From Dipteronia dyeriana (Eukaryota > Streptophyta > Magnoliopsida > Sapindales > Sapindaceae), in the NCBI GenBank assembly GCA_032871835.1, contig CM065301.1:11540413-11604412 (forward strand): DNA of 64,000 nt, written 5' to 3'. Both the position numbers and the translations under genes were made by a program. Shown here in pieces: positions 1-12,137 of the stretch (position 1 is its first letter; every line of letters starts with the position of its first letter). Below the pieces are notes generated by a model, which worked only from the letters and a program-made list of their open reading frames with translations, had not been told where the DNA came from and did no database searches.

Positions 1-964
1 TAATACATAGGGATATTATCACTAAAGTCCTTACTTTTTTCACGAATTGTCATATTTTTAACGTTTTTGTCATATTAGACTCTTTAGTCCTTTATTTTTC
101 TAAATTACAATACTTTAGTCGTTCCATGACTCAAATAGTAGTCAAACTTAATGAAACTAAGGTTATTTCGGTCTTTTTATAAAACAACATATAAAAAATT
201 AAAAAGAAAATCAAAACATGAAAAAAGAAAAATTGATTTGGTCGATATCCTTGTATCTCACTAGATCCATCTTTGGATGGATCTCCATGAGAGGAACCCG
301 AACCACGGCGGCCCAGTTTGCCGCTACTGGGGGAACTCTGCGATTTGGGGTTTTTTATTTGGGTTTCGTTTGTGGTTGGCGGTCGATTTTAATTCGAACC
401 CAGATTCAGTTCAAACCCAGCTATGTGTGAGAGAAAGAGATGTTGGTTTGGTGGTGGTGTGTGTAAGAGAGATAGTGGTGGTGCACTGGTGTGTGTGTGT
501 CTGTGAGAGAGAGAGAGAGAGAGATGTTGAGATGGTGGTGGTGTGTGCGTGAGAGTGCGAGAGATGATGGTGGTCTGTGTGAGACAATATTGCAATTTTT
601 TTTTTTTGTGTGAAAGCAATGAGCCGCCATGGGTTTTTTGTTGATGACGGTGTTTATGATTTTTGTGGGGATGATAAAGGTATGGGGTTGATGATAATGG
701 TGGTTCCTGGTGGGGTGATCTGGGTATGTTTTTTTTTATATAATAATTTTTTTTTTACTTTCTTTGTTTTGTTGTTCTGTTTTGATTTACCCAGTTTATT
801 TGTGTATGTTGCTCTGTTTTGCTGTAAGCCTGTAACCAGTTTATTAAAAAAAAAAAAGGTAAAAAAAAGGGTAAAAAAAAAAAGAAGATCATGACAACGT
901 TCGTGGGTGTTGTAAAGGCGGCCGAATACTTTTTAACAGGACAATTCATCGTTTTCAAAGTTAA

Positions 965-1327
965 GTTGAGTTTGGCATTGCTTTCCCTGCTGTTTTTGAA
1001 TTCTGGACCTAAGATAAAGTACCATAATTATATAATACTTAACACTAAACATAAGTAAATAAAAAAAATATAAAGTATAACAAATTAATACCATTTAGAT
1101 GTCTATGTCATTTTAGTAATTTTACACACTTACAACACTTTTTATTTCAGTTTACCAAACACATTGAAATTGCTTTTAGTTCTCACAGCATTTTTGAAAA
1201 TCAGTTTACTAAACACTCACCTGATTCTTTCCACAGCAATTTTAAAAGCACTTCTCCCCACAGCAATTTTAAAAGCACTTCTCCCCACAGCACTTCTCCC
1301 CACATCACAGCAATGTCAAACTGGGTC
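965..1327. mobile_element. Tourist/PIF-Harbinger-like MITE, short copy
   Basis: This 363-bp element is flanked by TAA (962-964 and 1328-1330). Its right end, read inward on the minus strand, begins GACCCAGTTTGACATTG; the left end is GTTGAGTTTGGCATTGC. It is an internally deleted relative of 60897-61861: both share the run from CATAATTATATAA through the CTTCTCCCCACAGCA repeats. It has no coding capacity. It sits inside the MULE-like element at 11-3829. Confidence 0.6.
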
Positions 1328-1539
1328 TAAGTTGTATAGAGTGAAGAATCCAGTTGTTCTATCTTGTTTGATGTTGATCCATCAACCGGATCTCATATCT
1401 CGGCGATCCCTTGATTTCTTTTCTTTAATATATATATATATATATATGTTAGCTATTTTGTAATATTTTATTATTATCTGTTAATATTTTTATGTTTTTA
1501 AAATTGTAACTGTTTTTTTTCCTTCGTATATTCTATTAT

Positions 1540-3342
1540 GGGATATTATTGATTTAGTCCCTATGATTTTTTTAGCAATCTATTTTTTACTCACTTATTC
1601 GATTTTCACTGAATTTGGCCCTATATTTTCTAAAACCACTCATTTTCGTCCTTCTGTTAGTTGACCGTTAGTCAAACTAAACGGTTCTAAGGGTAATTTT
1701 GTCTTTAAACCTTGATATGCCATGTGTCAAGAAACAAATAAATAGAAAACATAAAAAACAAAAAGATATAATTAAATTTAAAGATTTTATTTATTATTAA
1801 TAAAAAAAACTTATATATATCCAAACCCAAACCCATCGTTAACCACCAACACTCAAACACCAAACTCATCGTCGATCCTCTTTCTTTCTCAAGCTTCTCC
1901 TTCACATCACCATCTTCTCCGACACCCAAACCATAGCCACCACCACCACTCCGGTTCCTTCCTCATAACCCAAACACTTATCTCAACCGATCAAACTGTC
2001 AAAACCGACAACATCCACATCAAATCTCAATCCAAGTCGTCCATTTTCCCAACTCACTTCAACGGATACACCTCTGAGTTCGTTTCAAGTCCTCTCCAAA
2101 TACTCCACACATACGACACCGTTTTCCATGGCTTATCCGCCACTCCTCTCCTGACCGTGCCATCTCCTTAATCGAAATCATGCAGTGCTAACCGTCATCG
2201 AGGAACCCCTCTCAACATCAAAACCAAAGAGTTTGAGTGAGAGTCGGAGTTGAGCGAGTCGAATATGAGACAAGAGAGAAGCACGAGCAGTTTTGGTGGT
2301 GGGAGTGGCGGGGTGAAATGTATGTGAGAGTTTGTTCTTTGAATTTGGTAGAGATCCAGAATCCTTTTTAAAAAATTTAAATTTAAATTTAATTTTTTTG
2401 GTATTGGTTTATGTTGATGATGATGAAATGGGTATGGATTTTTGAGGTTTGGTGTTGATCTTCGATTTGGTTGAGGTTTGGATGAACCAGGTCGGTGAGG
2501 TTTGGGTTTTAATTTGGTGATGATGATGAACTGGGTATGGATTTTTTTTTAATAAATCATTTAATGTTTATGATGAAGGAGAAAGTAGAGAAATTGGCTG
2601 AGAGAGTGAGAGAGAGGTGAGAAGATGTTACAGAGTTGAGAAATGTAAGTAATGGTGTTGTTGGGCTGGGGAAGCTTGGGAGAGTGATGTTGTTGGCTGA
2701 AATTACGGGTGCCGAAGATGTTGATGGTGGAATTGAAGGTGGTTGGTAGAGGCGGTGTTGGAGGTGTGGCTGGAGTTTGAGAAGCTTCATTGGGAGGATT
2801 TGCAGGTGGGGCTTTAGGATATTGTGCATTCATGGCATAAAACTGGTGTGAATGTGAAGATGACGCGAAGACTAAACTAAAATGGTGATATGAATATATG
2901 ATGATGATCACTATTGGATTTAGAGGAAGTAATAAGTTATCGTGTTTTGTTTTTTTCTTTTCATTTTAAATATTTTTTAAAGAAATCAAATTATTTTCTT
3001 ATAAAGTAAGTTTTTTTTTCCTTCTATTTTTTTGTGATTTGATCATCACCATCCATATTTGAGAAGGATGGTGAAGATTCATCTACCATTTTTTTTAAAT
3101 ATAAATTATTTGTAATTATTCAATTTTTTTAAGGGTAGAACGGTAATACTATGCAGTGAAGCAGATCTCATGGGTAACTTAGTCATTTTGCATTTTCTGT
3201 CACGGTTGACCATCCAATTTCTGGTCAGAGGGATCAAAATGAGTGGTTTTAAAAAGCATAAGGTCCAATCCAGTGAAAATTGAATAAGTGAGTAAAAAAT
3301 AGACTTCTAAAAAAAACATAGGGACTAAATCAATAATACCAC
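1540..3342. mobile_element. Pack-MULE: MULE-type element carrying a host gene fragment
   Basis: The terminal inverted repeats run about 140 bp: 1540-1680, starting GGGATATTATTGATTTAGTC, against 3190-3342, which ends in the reverse complement. A perfect 10-bp target duplication attctattat lies at 1530-1539 and 3343-3352. The interior contains a recognisable subtilase propeptide fragment on the plus strand (about 1950-2215), then TGG/GATGATG-rich filler. No transposase is present. A non-autonomous Mutator-like element with a captured gene piece fits the Pack-MULE definition. It is nested in the older element at 11-3829. Confidence 0.75.
1950..2215 (+). pseudogene. Captured subtilase (subtilisin-like protease) propeptide fragment
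   Basis: In the frame of codon 1974-1976 the translation reads TLISTDQTVKTDNIHIKSQS, followed by SSIFPTHFNGYTSEF and then LQILHTYDTVFHGLSATPL. This is the familiar inhibitor-I9 propeptide of plant subtilases, which lies between signal peptide and catalytic domain (typical members have SIFPTHYHWYTSEF and VYDTVFHGFSA). The frame then breaks near 2150 and continues in other frames (PDRAISLIEIM, then AVLTVIEEPLST near 2185-2215), matching the propeptide end. No catalytic D, H or S region is present. The fragment lies inside a MULE-type element and is therefore read as gene capture. It is broken by frameshifts and not functional as a protease. Confidence 0.7.
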
Positions 3343-5530
3343 ATTCTATTATCCATTTTTTCCTAATTTAAAATTGTAACTGTTTTATAAATATTTTTCT
3401 ATTATCCATAATTTTTTATTTTATAATAAGATCTTAAAAAAATTATGTATCTTTCAAAAATAAGAAAGATAATAATACGTTTTTTTATACAATAATACAT
3501 TTTTGTATTAATTTAACTTTATAAACCATTTAAAATATTATTTTTTTGAGAATATATATTATTTATTTTTTAAATAATTATTTTAATGTTTAAAGGTGTA
3601 ATAACAAAACCTTGACTTTTTGGGTGTGTATTATATTAATAAGTGTAAATTTGTAGTTTTACGTATATAGTTAAAGTTGATCGTTAGTTTTAAAGGACTA
3701 AAAATGCTAGTTTTAAATGATTAAAGTGGCGTATTTTGATAAAATAAGGGACTAAACTAATTAATATGATAAAAACTCTTAAAAATGTGTCAATTTATAA
3801 AAACATAGGGACTTTAGTGATAATACCCCTTACACATAGGGGTGTATAAACAAATTTTTAAATTAATTATATTATCAATATATTTGTATGGATTAATATT
3901 ATCTGAGTCCCTATGTTATGCTGAAAGATCAATTATTTAAATGAGTTTGTTTTTTAAGCAAATTTTTCCCTGACTGTTGAAAAATATATCAAATCGATCA
4001 TTCTGACTTTTTTTTTTAAACGGTCAAATATGACAGAATATATAAATTGACCAATTTACTATTAACTTTAATTCGAAGGTATAAAAATACAATTTTACCC
4101 TTTAACATTTTAAAAAAAATTCAATTCAACTTTGATATAATCCAATCAAAATATAACTAGTGTCACCTAAAATTTATTTTTCTATTTGTTTTCTTAACAA
4201 AAATTAAAATTAAAAAAGGAAAGTTTTATTTAAAAAAATGCAAGAGATCACAAATCTGAAAAACTGAAAAATATAGAACAATTTTATATATATATATAAT
4301 TTTTTTAAATAAAAAAATTAAGTCTCCACCATGGAGATATATTTAATTTTTTTTTAAAAAAAAAGAGTACGAACCGATATATTTGTAAGAAAAGATAAAA
4401 TTGAGTTTTTTAAAACAAAAAATTAGACAGATACCCAATCACCTCTCCATCATTCCTTAACAGCTGTTACCTTCATCTCCATGTTAACTTCCATTTTCAC
4501 ATCTAAAGCTTCAAAATGGAACTTTGCTAAGAAAATAAAAGTTCCTCAATTCATTTGACCTAAAAGGAAATTAGTGGAAAAAAATTTGTCAAGATTTTGT
4601 GTATCCTTAAAAGGAAAAAGTGTGCTCAGCTGGCTGGATTTCATCTTCATCCCCTACATCTACCTTTACGGCAAAACCCGTTTCACAATTCACTGAAAAT
4701 TTCATTCTCTTAAAGCTCATCTTGCAAAAACCCTCATTTTCATCGGAACCCACACTCTCAATTTCATACGTACTCACAAAACCCTCGCTTTAAGCCCTTT
4801 CAGACCCTTGCCACCACCATTGAATCTGGTTTCTATATGATGTTGAACCTGGATTTAGGTATGGCTTGGATTTGATTTTTGTTTAATACTTTGATGGTGA
4901 TGAATATGGATTTGGGCTTGATGAGGATGAATCTGGATGATGATAATGGTTTGGCTTCTTATCTAGTTCTCATTTCTCCATTTTTCTTTTATGATGTTGT
5001 TTTCTTCACCGTTCATTAATTTGGCTCCGATTTTAGGTTTGGTAGTAGTGTCGATTTCATGTTTGGTTGTTAGTGATGGTTTGTCCGGTTTGGATTCGAG
5101 TTGGGTGGTGGTTTGACTCCTGGAATTTTATCGATTTCGTGTTGGGTTTTGGTGGTGGTTTGACTGGTGCGATTTTGGGTTTCGTGGTGGTTCGATTTCG
5201 TGTTCTAGGTTTTGGTGGTGCTTAAGTGGTGCGATTTCTGGTTGGGTAGAGGTGTGATTTCGGGCTGGGTGGAGATGCGATTTCATGTTTGGGATCCTGA
5301 TGGATGTTGATGCGATTTCATTAATGGGCATTCTTAGTGTTGAGTGTGTAGTGATGATGGTTTCTGGTTTCTGCCTGGGTTGCTGGGTGGGTGTTTTTGT
5401 TTTTGTTTATGTTTCTGGGTGTATATTGTTGTGTTTGTATTTGTATTTTGGTGTTGATGATAATACGTTGTGTTTGTGTTGTTGGTGGATTGAGTGAGAT
5501 GAGATCGAATGAGATTATCTGGGTTTAATG

Positions 5531-8087
5531 TGTAGGGAAAAACGGTTTAGAAACGCAACGGAAGCGTGAGAAAAAATATGAAATTAGGGTTTGCGTATAA
5601 ATAAATAAATAATCCCTTTGATGCAACGAGAACCTTAACCCTAGATTAATTGATATATATAAAAGTATCGTACCTTTTTCGCGTGACGATTGAACAAGCG
5701 TCGAATTAATTCCGCAAGATCTTCCAATCCAATCACGAATGTGAATTACCTAGGAGTGTGAGCTCCCTTTCTTTAAATTGTATTCCTGAGGATGGAGACA
5801 AAGCAAATATCTTTTCTTTGTTAGTTACAAATATCCTCAAAGAGAAAAAATCCAAGAACTTCCTGTCACTTGTGAATTATCAATCAATTTGATTGTAACT
5901 CGCATGAACCTTGATTCGATGTTGTACACAAAACCCTTTTGATGTAAAGGATATTAGTATACTATCGAATACAATAACGTTCCCCTTTTTTTCTCTACTT
6001 GGCATGGCCGAATTCACACATTATTGCTTAAAGAAGATTGAATTTTGTATAGAGTAAAATCAGATTTTTCTCCCTCAAAATTCTATGATAGCCGAATTCT
6101 TCACTAAGAAAAATATGGCTTTGCCGAAATACCTTTCTAATGTTCCTTAGGGCTGGCCGAATTCATTATCCACATATATATAGGTTCATAAATCCTTTCC
6201 TAAGAAGGATTCACTTAGTTGACAATAATCCTTTCCTTATGTAGATTTATTTAGTAGTTAGAATCCTTATTTAAAAGGAAAACTATCCTATCCTATATTA
6301 CATGTGGTGACCGAATTTCCCTTGTTTGAAGTAGATTATGAGTGTTTAATCTTTCTTAAGAAAGATTACTTTATGGACAAGAATCCTATCCTTAGGTCGA
6401 TTAACTTGGTGGTTATGAATCCTTTTCAAATAAGAATTATACTACTAAGTAGTTTTACTTTGTGACCAATAATCCTTTTCCAAAAAGAATCCTTTTCCAA
6501 AAAGAATCCTTTTCCAAAAAGAATCATTTTTCCAAAAAGAATCCTTTTTCCAAAAAGAATTCTTTCCTACACCAAGACTCATAATCCTACTCAATAGTGT
6601 GTTTGTAACCATATTAAAGACTTCATAATTTGATTAGATAAATAACTTCTTTTATTTATCTACTTATCAAATATAGTCTTTAACATTAACTATACTACCA
6701 ACAATAGTATAGTTTTAGGAGACCATCCCCTAATAGGAAAATATTTTGACTTTTAATTAAATAATTAATGAATCAACAAATTAATTAATTTTCATTTAAT
6801 TAAATAAAAATAAAATAAAAATAATATATTAAGCTATTATCCATAGCCATTGCCGCCCATGCATAGTATAAAGGCCATATATTATTTTTCTCATTTTATT
6901 AAATCCATTGGACCTTAATAAAAAAAAGTCCATATGTGAACTAGACATATTCTTACAGAAATAAACAAGTTCACATGCCTTATTACAATTTTAGATGGAC
7001 CTCTATTGGTCCGGTAGAATATATCAAGTGATCCATGCAAGTTCGTGTGAAATGGGGATCTTGACTGGCTATCTAAATTTAAGCTCCAATAGACACAACC
7101 CAATCTCAATCAACAAATGATTCACTTAGGTCCGATCTATTTAATTTTAGTTCATTCCACTAAAGAACTAAAATTGAACTCTTAAATAAAGATAGAATAA
7201 GTTGATGTTACTCATTCGTACCCTATACAACCTTATTTGAGAAAGTGTATCATCGTGAAGAATACCGGCAATCGCCAAGAGCTCATAGACCTCCTATAGC
7301 TCTCCAAGTTACCATATTTACTCATATGACCACATTTTGAACTTGGATATTTTGACTTGTCCAGAAGCCATATTTCAATAGACACTATTGAAAACTTAAC
7401 GTTAAGATTTAATATCCAATACCTCAAAACATCCATATGATGGTATTATACTCTCATTCAATAAACGGAGCCACGGTGTCCATATCTATAAATGAAGTCC
7501 TCTATCGATTAACAAATGAATACCACCAAACTATCGATGATAGACTATGCTATATAATCGTACTCATTGATAGCTCAAATGATAACACTTGCAATCATAA
7601 GTCCATCATTTTTCTCAGAATTGAGATAGACTCTCCGATTATCTTCAAATGAAAACTTTTATCCATTGACGGTTCTAGATAAAGTATTTCATTTTGATCA
7701 TATTCAATGCACCTAGTGCACTAGATTCTTTTGCCCAAAAACACCACACTTTGATGATTTTAGACTCATCATAACACATTTTATCCCACTCAAATGCTAG
7801 CAAAAGAATCTACAACTTTAACAAGATAAAGACGCTCAACCTTTTATCTTAAGTTGTGAATATTATTCAAGACTAACTAAAGAATTGTGTTTACCTCATA
7901 CATATATAGATGTATGAACAATTCTTCTTTTCTCATAGTCTTTTGACCTTGTGATTATTTACTTTTGACAATTATAATAATTAAACTATAAATGCTATAA
8001 GATTTGTTAAACTATAAATCACTTTCTTCGTATGAAAAGATTGTTAATTACAATATCACACTCTTGCTATCGAGCATAATCCTAACA
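5531..8087. mobile_element. Solo LTR (2.56 kb) of an LTR retrotransposon
   Basis: The sequence begins TGTAGGGAAAAACGG and ends CATAATCCTAACA, so it has TG...CA termini. It is flanked by a perfect 5-bp duplication taatg (5526-5530 and 8088-8092). No gag or pol coding and no second LTR are seen, which indicates recombination to a solo LTR. Both flanks continue the GATGATGGTGG-type interior of the surrounding MULE-like element. The length resembles long Ty1/copia (SIRE-type) LTRs, but the superfamily cannot be fixed without coding sequence. A short 17-18 bp tandem repeat lies inside at 6471-6557. Confidence 0.7.
6471..6557. repeat. 17-18 bp tandem repeat inside the solo LTR
   Basis: Five consecutive copies of AATCCTTTTCCAAAAAG, starting at 6471, 6488, 6505, 6522 and 6540; the last two carry one extra T. 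Similar single copies are scattered upstream in the same LTR. Confidence 0.85.
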
Positions 8088-8493
8088 TAATGATGGTGGT
8101 GGATAATTGTGGTTTGGAGTTGGTGATCTGGGTTTCGTTTTACAAAAATGTGAATTCATTTGGTGGATTTTTATTTCCAAATCTTTTCAAATTTTTTTAG
8201 TTTTATTTTGTAATATTAAAATTTTAATATATGGTAATATATAATTAATTTTCTTTCATTTTTTAAATATATATTTTTTAAAAGTTAATTTATTGTTTGG
8301 TGTTGACACGTGTGCTTCATAAATGAAATGATAAAAATAACCCTATGATTGTTAATGTTGACTAACTTTAAATAGACAAATGAACCTATTTGATATATTT
8401 TTCAAAAGTCAGGAAATTTTTTACTAAAAAAAAAAACTTGTTTAAATAATTGGTCTTTTAGCATAACATAGGGACCCAAATGATATTAATATT

Positions 8494-9076
8494 ATTTATA
8501 TTTATTTCAAACACACTATATACTTTTTATTTATCAATATTATATTCTTTCAATTGTAAAAATAAATAGATATTATTCAATTTCATCGAACACCTATGTG
8601 GTTCACTGGTTCTCTAATAAAAAAAATATTAAAATTGATTTTTAATGAAAAATAATCAACGGAAAAATGGCGTAAGATTTTGAAAAAACCACGAAGAGAA
8701 ATAAGTAAAGAAGAGAATTAAAGGTAACAATAAAATTTTAAATAATAATAAAATTGAGTACATATCGTAATAATAGTCATAGATGGTGTGTACTTACAAA
8801 CATACAATACATTATAATTAAAGAAATAGTATTTTTGGTATTAAGTTGAGTTTATTTACAAATTAGAATTTTTTTAAAATATTTAATGCATGTGATTACG
8901 TAAGGGGTGTAAATATATTTTTTGATATGTGTCATTATTGTCACTCTTTTATATATAGGTTGAAATTAAATTGGCTCAACAAACACATTTTGCTTCGGAT
9001 AAAAAAAAGGTTTAAGTATTTATTTTAAACAAAGCGTAAAAAATTATATAAACAAAAACAAAATAAAAGGGCTCTC
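8494..9076. other. Intergenic AT-rich sequence, no gene seen
   Basis: No extended reading frame, inverted repeat or recognisable transposon end was found here. It contains only AT-rich sequence with A and T runs. Confidence 0.5.
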
Positions 9077-10341
9077 TACCCTGTCTTGCAGCTGTTTTTC
9101 AGTCCATTTTCGTTTTTATTTTTCAAAAACGATTTTGAAAATGCGTTCGTTAACCGTTTTTCATTTTATGTTAAAAACAAAAAAACAAACCCAGTGTTAA
9201 AAGTGAAAGATTTGAAAAAAACAAAATACTTGTTTTTTGTTTTTCATTTTTAATATAAAAAATATATTTTTTAAACTATTAATTGTATTGTTATGCGTTT
9301 GATATGGTTAGGACAAGACGGGACAAGATTTTCAAATGACCAAAGTGCCCTTTATATATATAATGTGTATGTATATATATATATTATTGCATGAATGCTT
9401 CTAATTCTAGTTAGAAATAAATTATTCTTGAATATGTCTTGCAGCTGTTTTTCAGTCCGTTTTCGTTTTTATTTTTCAAAAACGATTTTGAAAACGCGTT
9501 CGTTAACCGTTTTTCATTTTATGTTAAAAAAACAAAACAAACTCAGTGTTAAAAGTGAAAGATTTGAAAAAAACAAAATACTTGTTTTTTGTTTTTCATT
9601 TTTAATATAAAAAATATATTTTTTAAACTATTAATTGTATTGTTATGCGTTTGATACGGTTAGGACAAGACGGGACAAGATTTTCAAATGACCAAAGTGC
9701 CCTTTATATATATATTCAATAATAATTTATTTCTAACTAGAATTAGAAGCATTCATGCAATAATATATATATATATATATATACACACATTATAATTATA
9801 TATATATATTATAATAATATATATTTTAAAATAATATATTTTTTGTATATTATAAAATATATAAATTATTATTACATATATTACAATTGTAATATATGTA
9901 ATAATAATTTATATTATATATATATATTAAATACAGTTATATTTTTATTATATAATAATATATATTGTAATTATTTATTTATAATTTAAGAGTTTAGTCT
10001 TGATTAATTCATTTTTTGATATGTTTTTTAATTAATTTTTGATGTGTTACTTTTGTTTAATTTAAACATTACAATACAAAAATTGTATTGGGTAAGTATG
10101 TAATCAATTTGTTTATAGTTGTAATAATATTAAAGAAAATACCAAAATTGATATTTTAATTTTTGATAGTTTTCGGTTAACCTACCAGATGCGTTTTTTC
10201 AGTTTTTATTTTTAAAATACAGCTTTCAGTATATGCTACAATACGCGTTTTTAGAATTCGAAAGTGAATTAAAAAACATTATTTTTATGTTTATTTTTAT
10301 TTTTAAAATACAACAACTAAAAGACAATTATAGGACGGACC
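9077..10341. mobile_element. Harbinger-like element with internal rearrangement
   Basis: The left end (CCCTGTCTTGCAGCTGTTTT) matches the ends of the copies at 37746-38674 and 38678-39870 read on the other strand. The right end (reverse complement GGTCCGTCCTATAATTGTC) matches their opposite ends. A 278-bp segment (9083-9360) is repeated at 9436-9710. A 54-bp block (9381-9434) recurs inverted at 9713-9766. The core (9740-9970) is (TA)n-rich. There is no coding sequence. Confidence 0.6.
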
Positions 10342-11181
10342 ATAATGTATTTTTTTTTTTTTTTTCTTTTTCTTTAGATAGTTAGATCAGATATCCACGT
10401 CTCCTTCTCTCACTTGTTATAGGATTCCATCACTTATTCACTTTGTTCCTTTTTTTTTTCTTTATCACCGTTGATTCATATCCCGCTTACACAATAAAAA
10501 ATAAACATATCAAAATACATAATTGATATTACAATCAAACCACAAACATGTGGGTCCATATCCCTTTTTTTGTAGACTATTGATTTATATCCCTCTTATG
10601 CAATGAAAATAAACATCTCATTATCGTATATTCAACACTTATTACAATATTGAGTAATGGTCTGGATTATTAATCCAACTATGATTCAATTATAGGATTT
10701 TGTATTTGATGAACAAAATATTCTTAATATAAGAGTCGATTAAAAACAATAAATTTATAACTTAAAAAAAATCCAAACATTTGGTAAAAAAAATAAAATC
10801 CAAACATATACATGTGATTGAATTTAGTGTAAATGTTTAGAGTTCATTGAATTTTAAAAATCCAAACATTTATAAAAAAAAGTCCAAACATATACACTTA
10901 GCCAAATTCAGTTTCAGTATTATGAGTTTTGTATTGTTTTTTTTTTTTTGAAGTTTTCAAAATTACATAAATTAGAGTTTTTTTTTTTAAGATATCGAAC
11001 TCGTAACTTCGTAGTACAAGTGTATGGGGTTTTACTACAAAACCAACCTCATCTCGTTATGAATTTTGTATTAGATAGATTAAAACTCGATTTAAAACGA
11101 TTTAAGTATGTTACCAAATTAATAAAACATAAAGCAATTTTCAATTTTAATACCATATAAGTTATATATTACGAAAAAAAC

Positions 11182-11220
<39 letters not shown>

Positions 11221-11507
11221 GTGGAATTGAACAACGGGGTCTATTTTAGATTTTTCACCCGGGGCACCAAAAACTCAAAACAGGCATGCATGTATAGAAA
11301 ATATTTGAGTAAAAAGTAAATCACTGACAAGTTAAAAGCTTCACAATCAAATACATAAAACAATAACCATTATTCATTAAAAACAAAGTAAAAGAATCCA
11401 TACGTGGTCATCCCTATTTAACTCATATGTGGACTTCTTTTCTTTTCTCCTGCCTTAATTAACATAATAACATGTAATCACCTATTATAATTATAATTTA
11501 ATTATTC
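10342..11507. other. Intergenic sequence with a possible tRNA-derived SINE fragment
   Basis: Mostly AT-rich. On the minus strand, about 11065-10975 reads like a SINE head: GGTTGGTTTTGTAGTAAAAC, then box-B-like GAGTTCGATATCT, then an A-run. A (TA)n tract lies at 11187-11214. No protein gene was recognised. Confidence 0.35.
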
Positions 11508-12137
11508 CTAGTACCTGGACCTGGACCTGCGTTTGGTGGTTTTGAGTGGCTTCCTGCAGGGCTCCTCCAGAAGGACCGAATCTCTGTACCTGTGCGGCAC
11601 AACCCTCCCTCTCTTCGATCTCAACACCGCTACTGACGTGTCCTCATCATCCACCCTCCATTTTTTCTCATCGTCATCATCATCATGACTCACCACTTGC
11701 TTGTTGTCTCCACTGGAAATCAGCTCTGCTGCTGCAATTAGCAAACCCAGACGACAATCATTGCCTCTTTCTTGCTCCAAACTAAACGGCACCGTTTTCA
11801 CTACCCCTTCTTCTTCAATAGAATCCACTACCGAGTTGATGATATCTGAAGACCCCTCTGTTGTTTTCTCTTCTTCTTCTTCTTTGCACACGAAGCCACA
11901 AGCACTCAAATCTCCATTTTCAACAAAAGACTCTGTTGACTCCCAAAATGGACCCACCAAACCCTGGTTCAAGTCAATATCAAACCCATTTTTTCCACCA
12001 ACTTGAGATTTCGAAGATGGGTTGTTTACAGGCGGTGGTTCAATGGAAGATATTACATGAAGAATCTTCTTCAGACACGCTTGAGCTTTTGAACATCCAT
12101 GACCTTTATAATTACAATAATCGCGTAAGGCATCCAT
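11508..12137 (-). CDS. Hypothetical plant protein, 209 aa, single exon
   Basis: This is an uninterrupted 209-codon frame from ATG at 12137 (context aaaATGG) to TAG at 11508. Visible features are a Cys-rich N-terminus (DYCNYKGHGCSKAQACLKKI), FDIDLNQGL near residue 52, acidic runs (EEEEEK, DDDDDEKK) and a basic C-terminal tail. The tail carries LRSKRGRVVPHRYRDSVLLE and KRRSRSRY, which looks like a nuclear localisation signal. The SKRGR...PxRYRDSVL block looks conserved, but I cannot name the family. No signal peptide or membrane segment is seen. Codon texture differs from the AT-rich surroundings and there is no transposon context within 1 kb, which supports a real host gene. A nuclear role is inference only. 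Confidence 0.6.
   Translation of the reverse strand: MDALRDYCNYKGHGCSKAQACLKKILHVISSIEPPPVNNPSSKSQVGGKNGFDIDLNQGLVGPFWESTESFVENGDLSACGFVCKEEEEEKTTEGSSDIINSVVDSIEEEGVVKTVPFSLEQERGNDCRLGLLIAAAELISSGDNKQVVSHDDDDDEKKWRVDDEDTSVAVLRSKRGRVVPHRYRDSVLLEEPCRKPLKTTKRRSRSRY

Larger units (their letters stand above)
11..3829. mobile_element. MULE-like element with long terminal inverted repeats (nested host element)
   Basis: The left end (ATATTATCACTAAAGTCC from about 13) is mirrored by GGACTTTAGTGATAATA at the right end near 3810-3826, and the similarity continues inward for roughly 150 bp with indels. The flanks 1-10 (taatacatag) and 3830-3839 (ttacacatag) match at 8 of 10 positions, as expected for an old 9-10 bp Mutator-type target duplication. 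The element's own DNA is 11-964, 1328-1539 and 3343-3829; the rest is later insertions. The left interior (about 250-650) is rich in TGG/GTG and (GA)n with no recognisable protein. No transposase is visible, so it is non-autonomous. The inverted repeat is seen; the class is inferred from TIR length and duplication size. Confidence 0.65.
3901..8484. mobile_element. Large MULE-like element split by a solo LTR
   Basis: Terminal inverted repeats of more than 100 bp: left from 3901 (GAGTCCCTATGTTATGCTGA) and right ending at 8484, whose reverse complement reads GGGTCCCTATGTTATGCTAA. The homology continues through the sequence meaning 'TTGAAAAATATATCAAAT'. A perfect 9-bp target duplication attaatatt lies at 3892-3900 and 8485-8493. 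Without the LTR insertion (5531-8087) the element is about 2.0 kb. Its interior (4440-5520, 8093-8380) is rich in GGTTTGGTGGTGGTT-like runs and contains no transposase. The ends resemble those of 57947-60603, so the two belong to one family. Confidence 0.75.
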
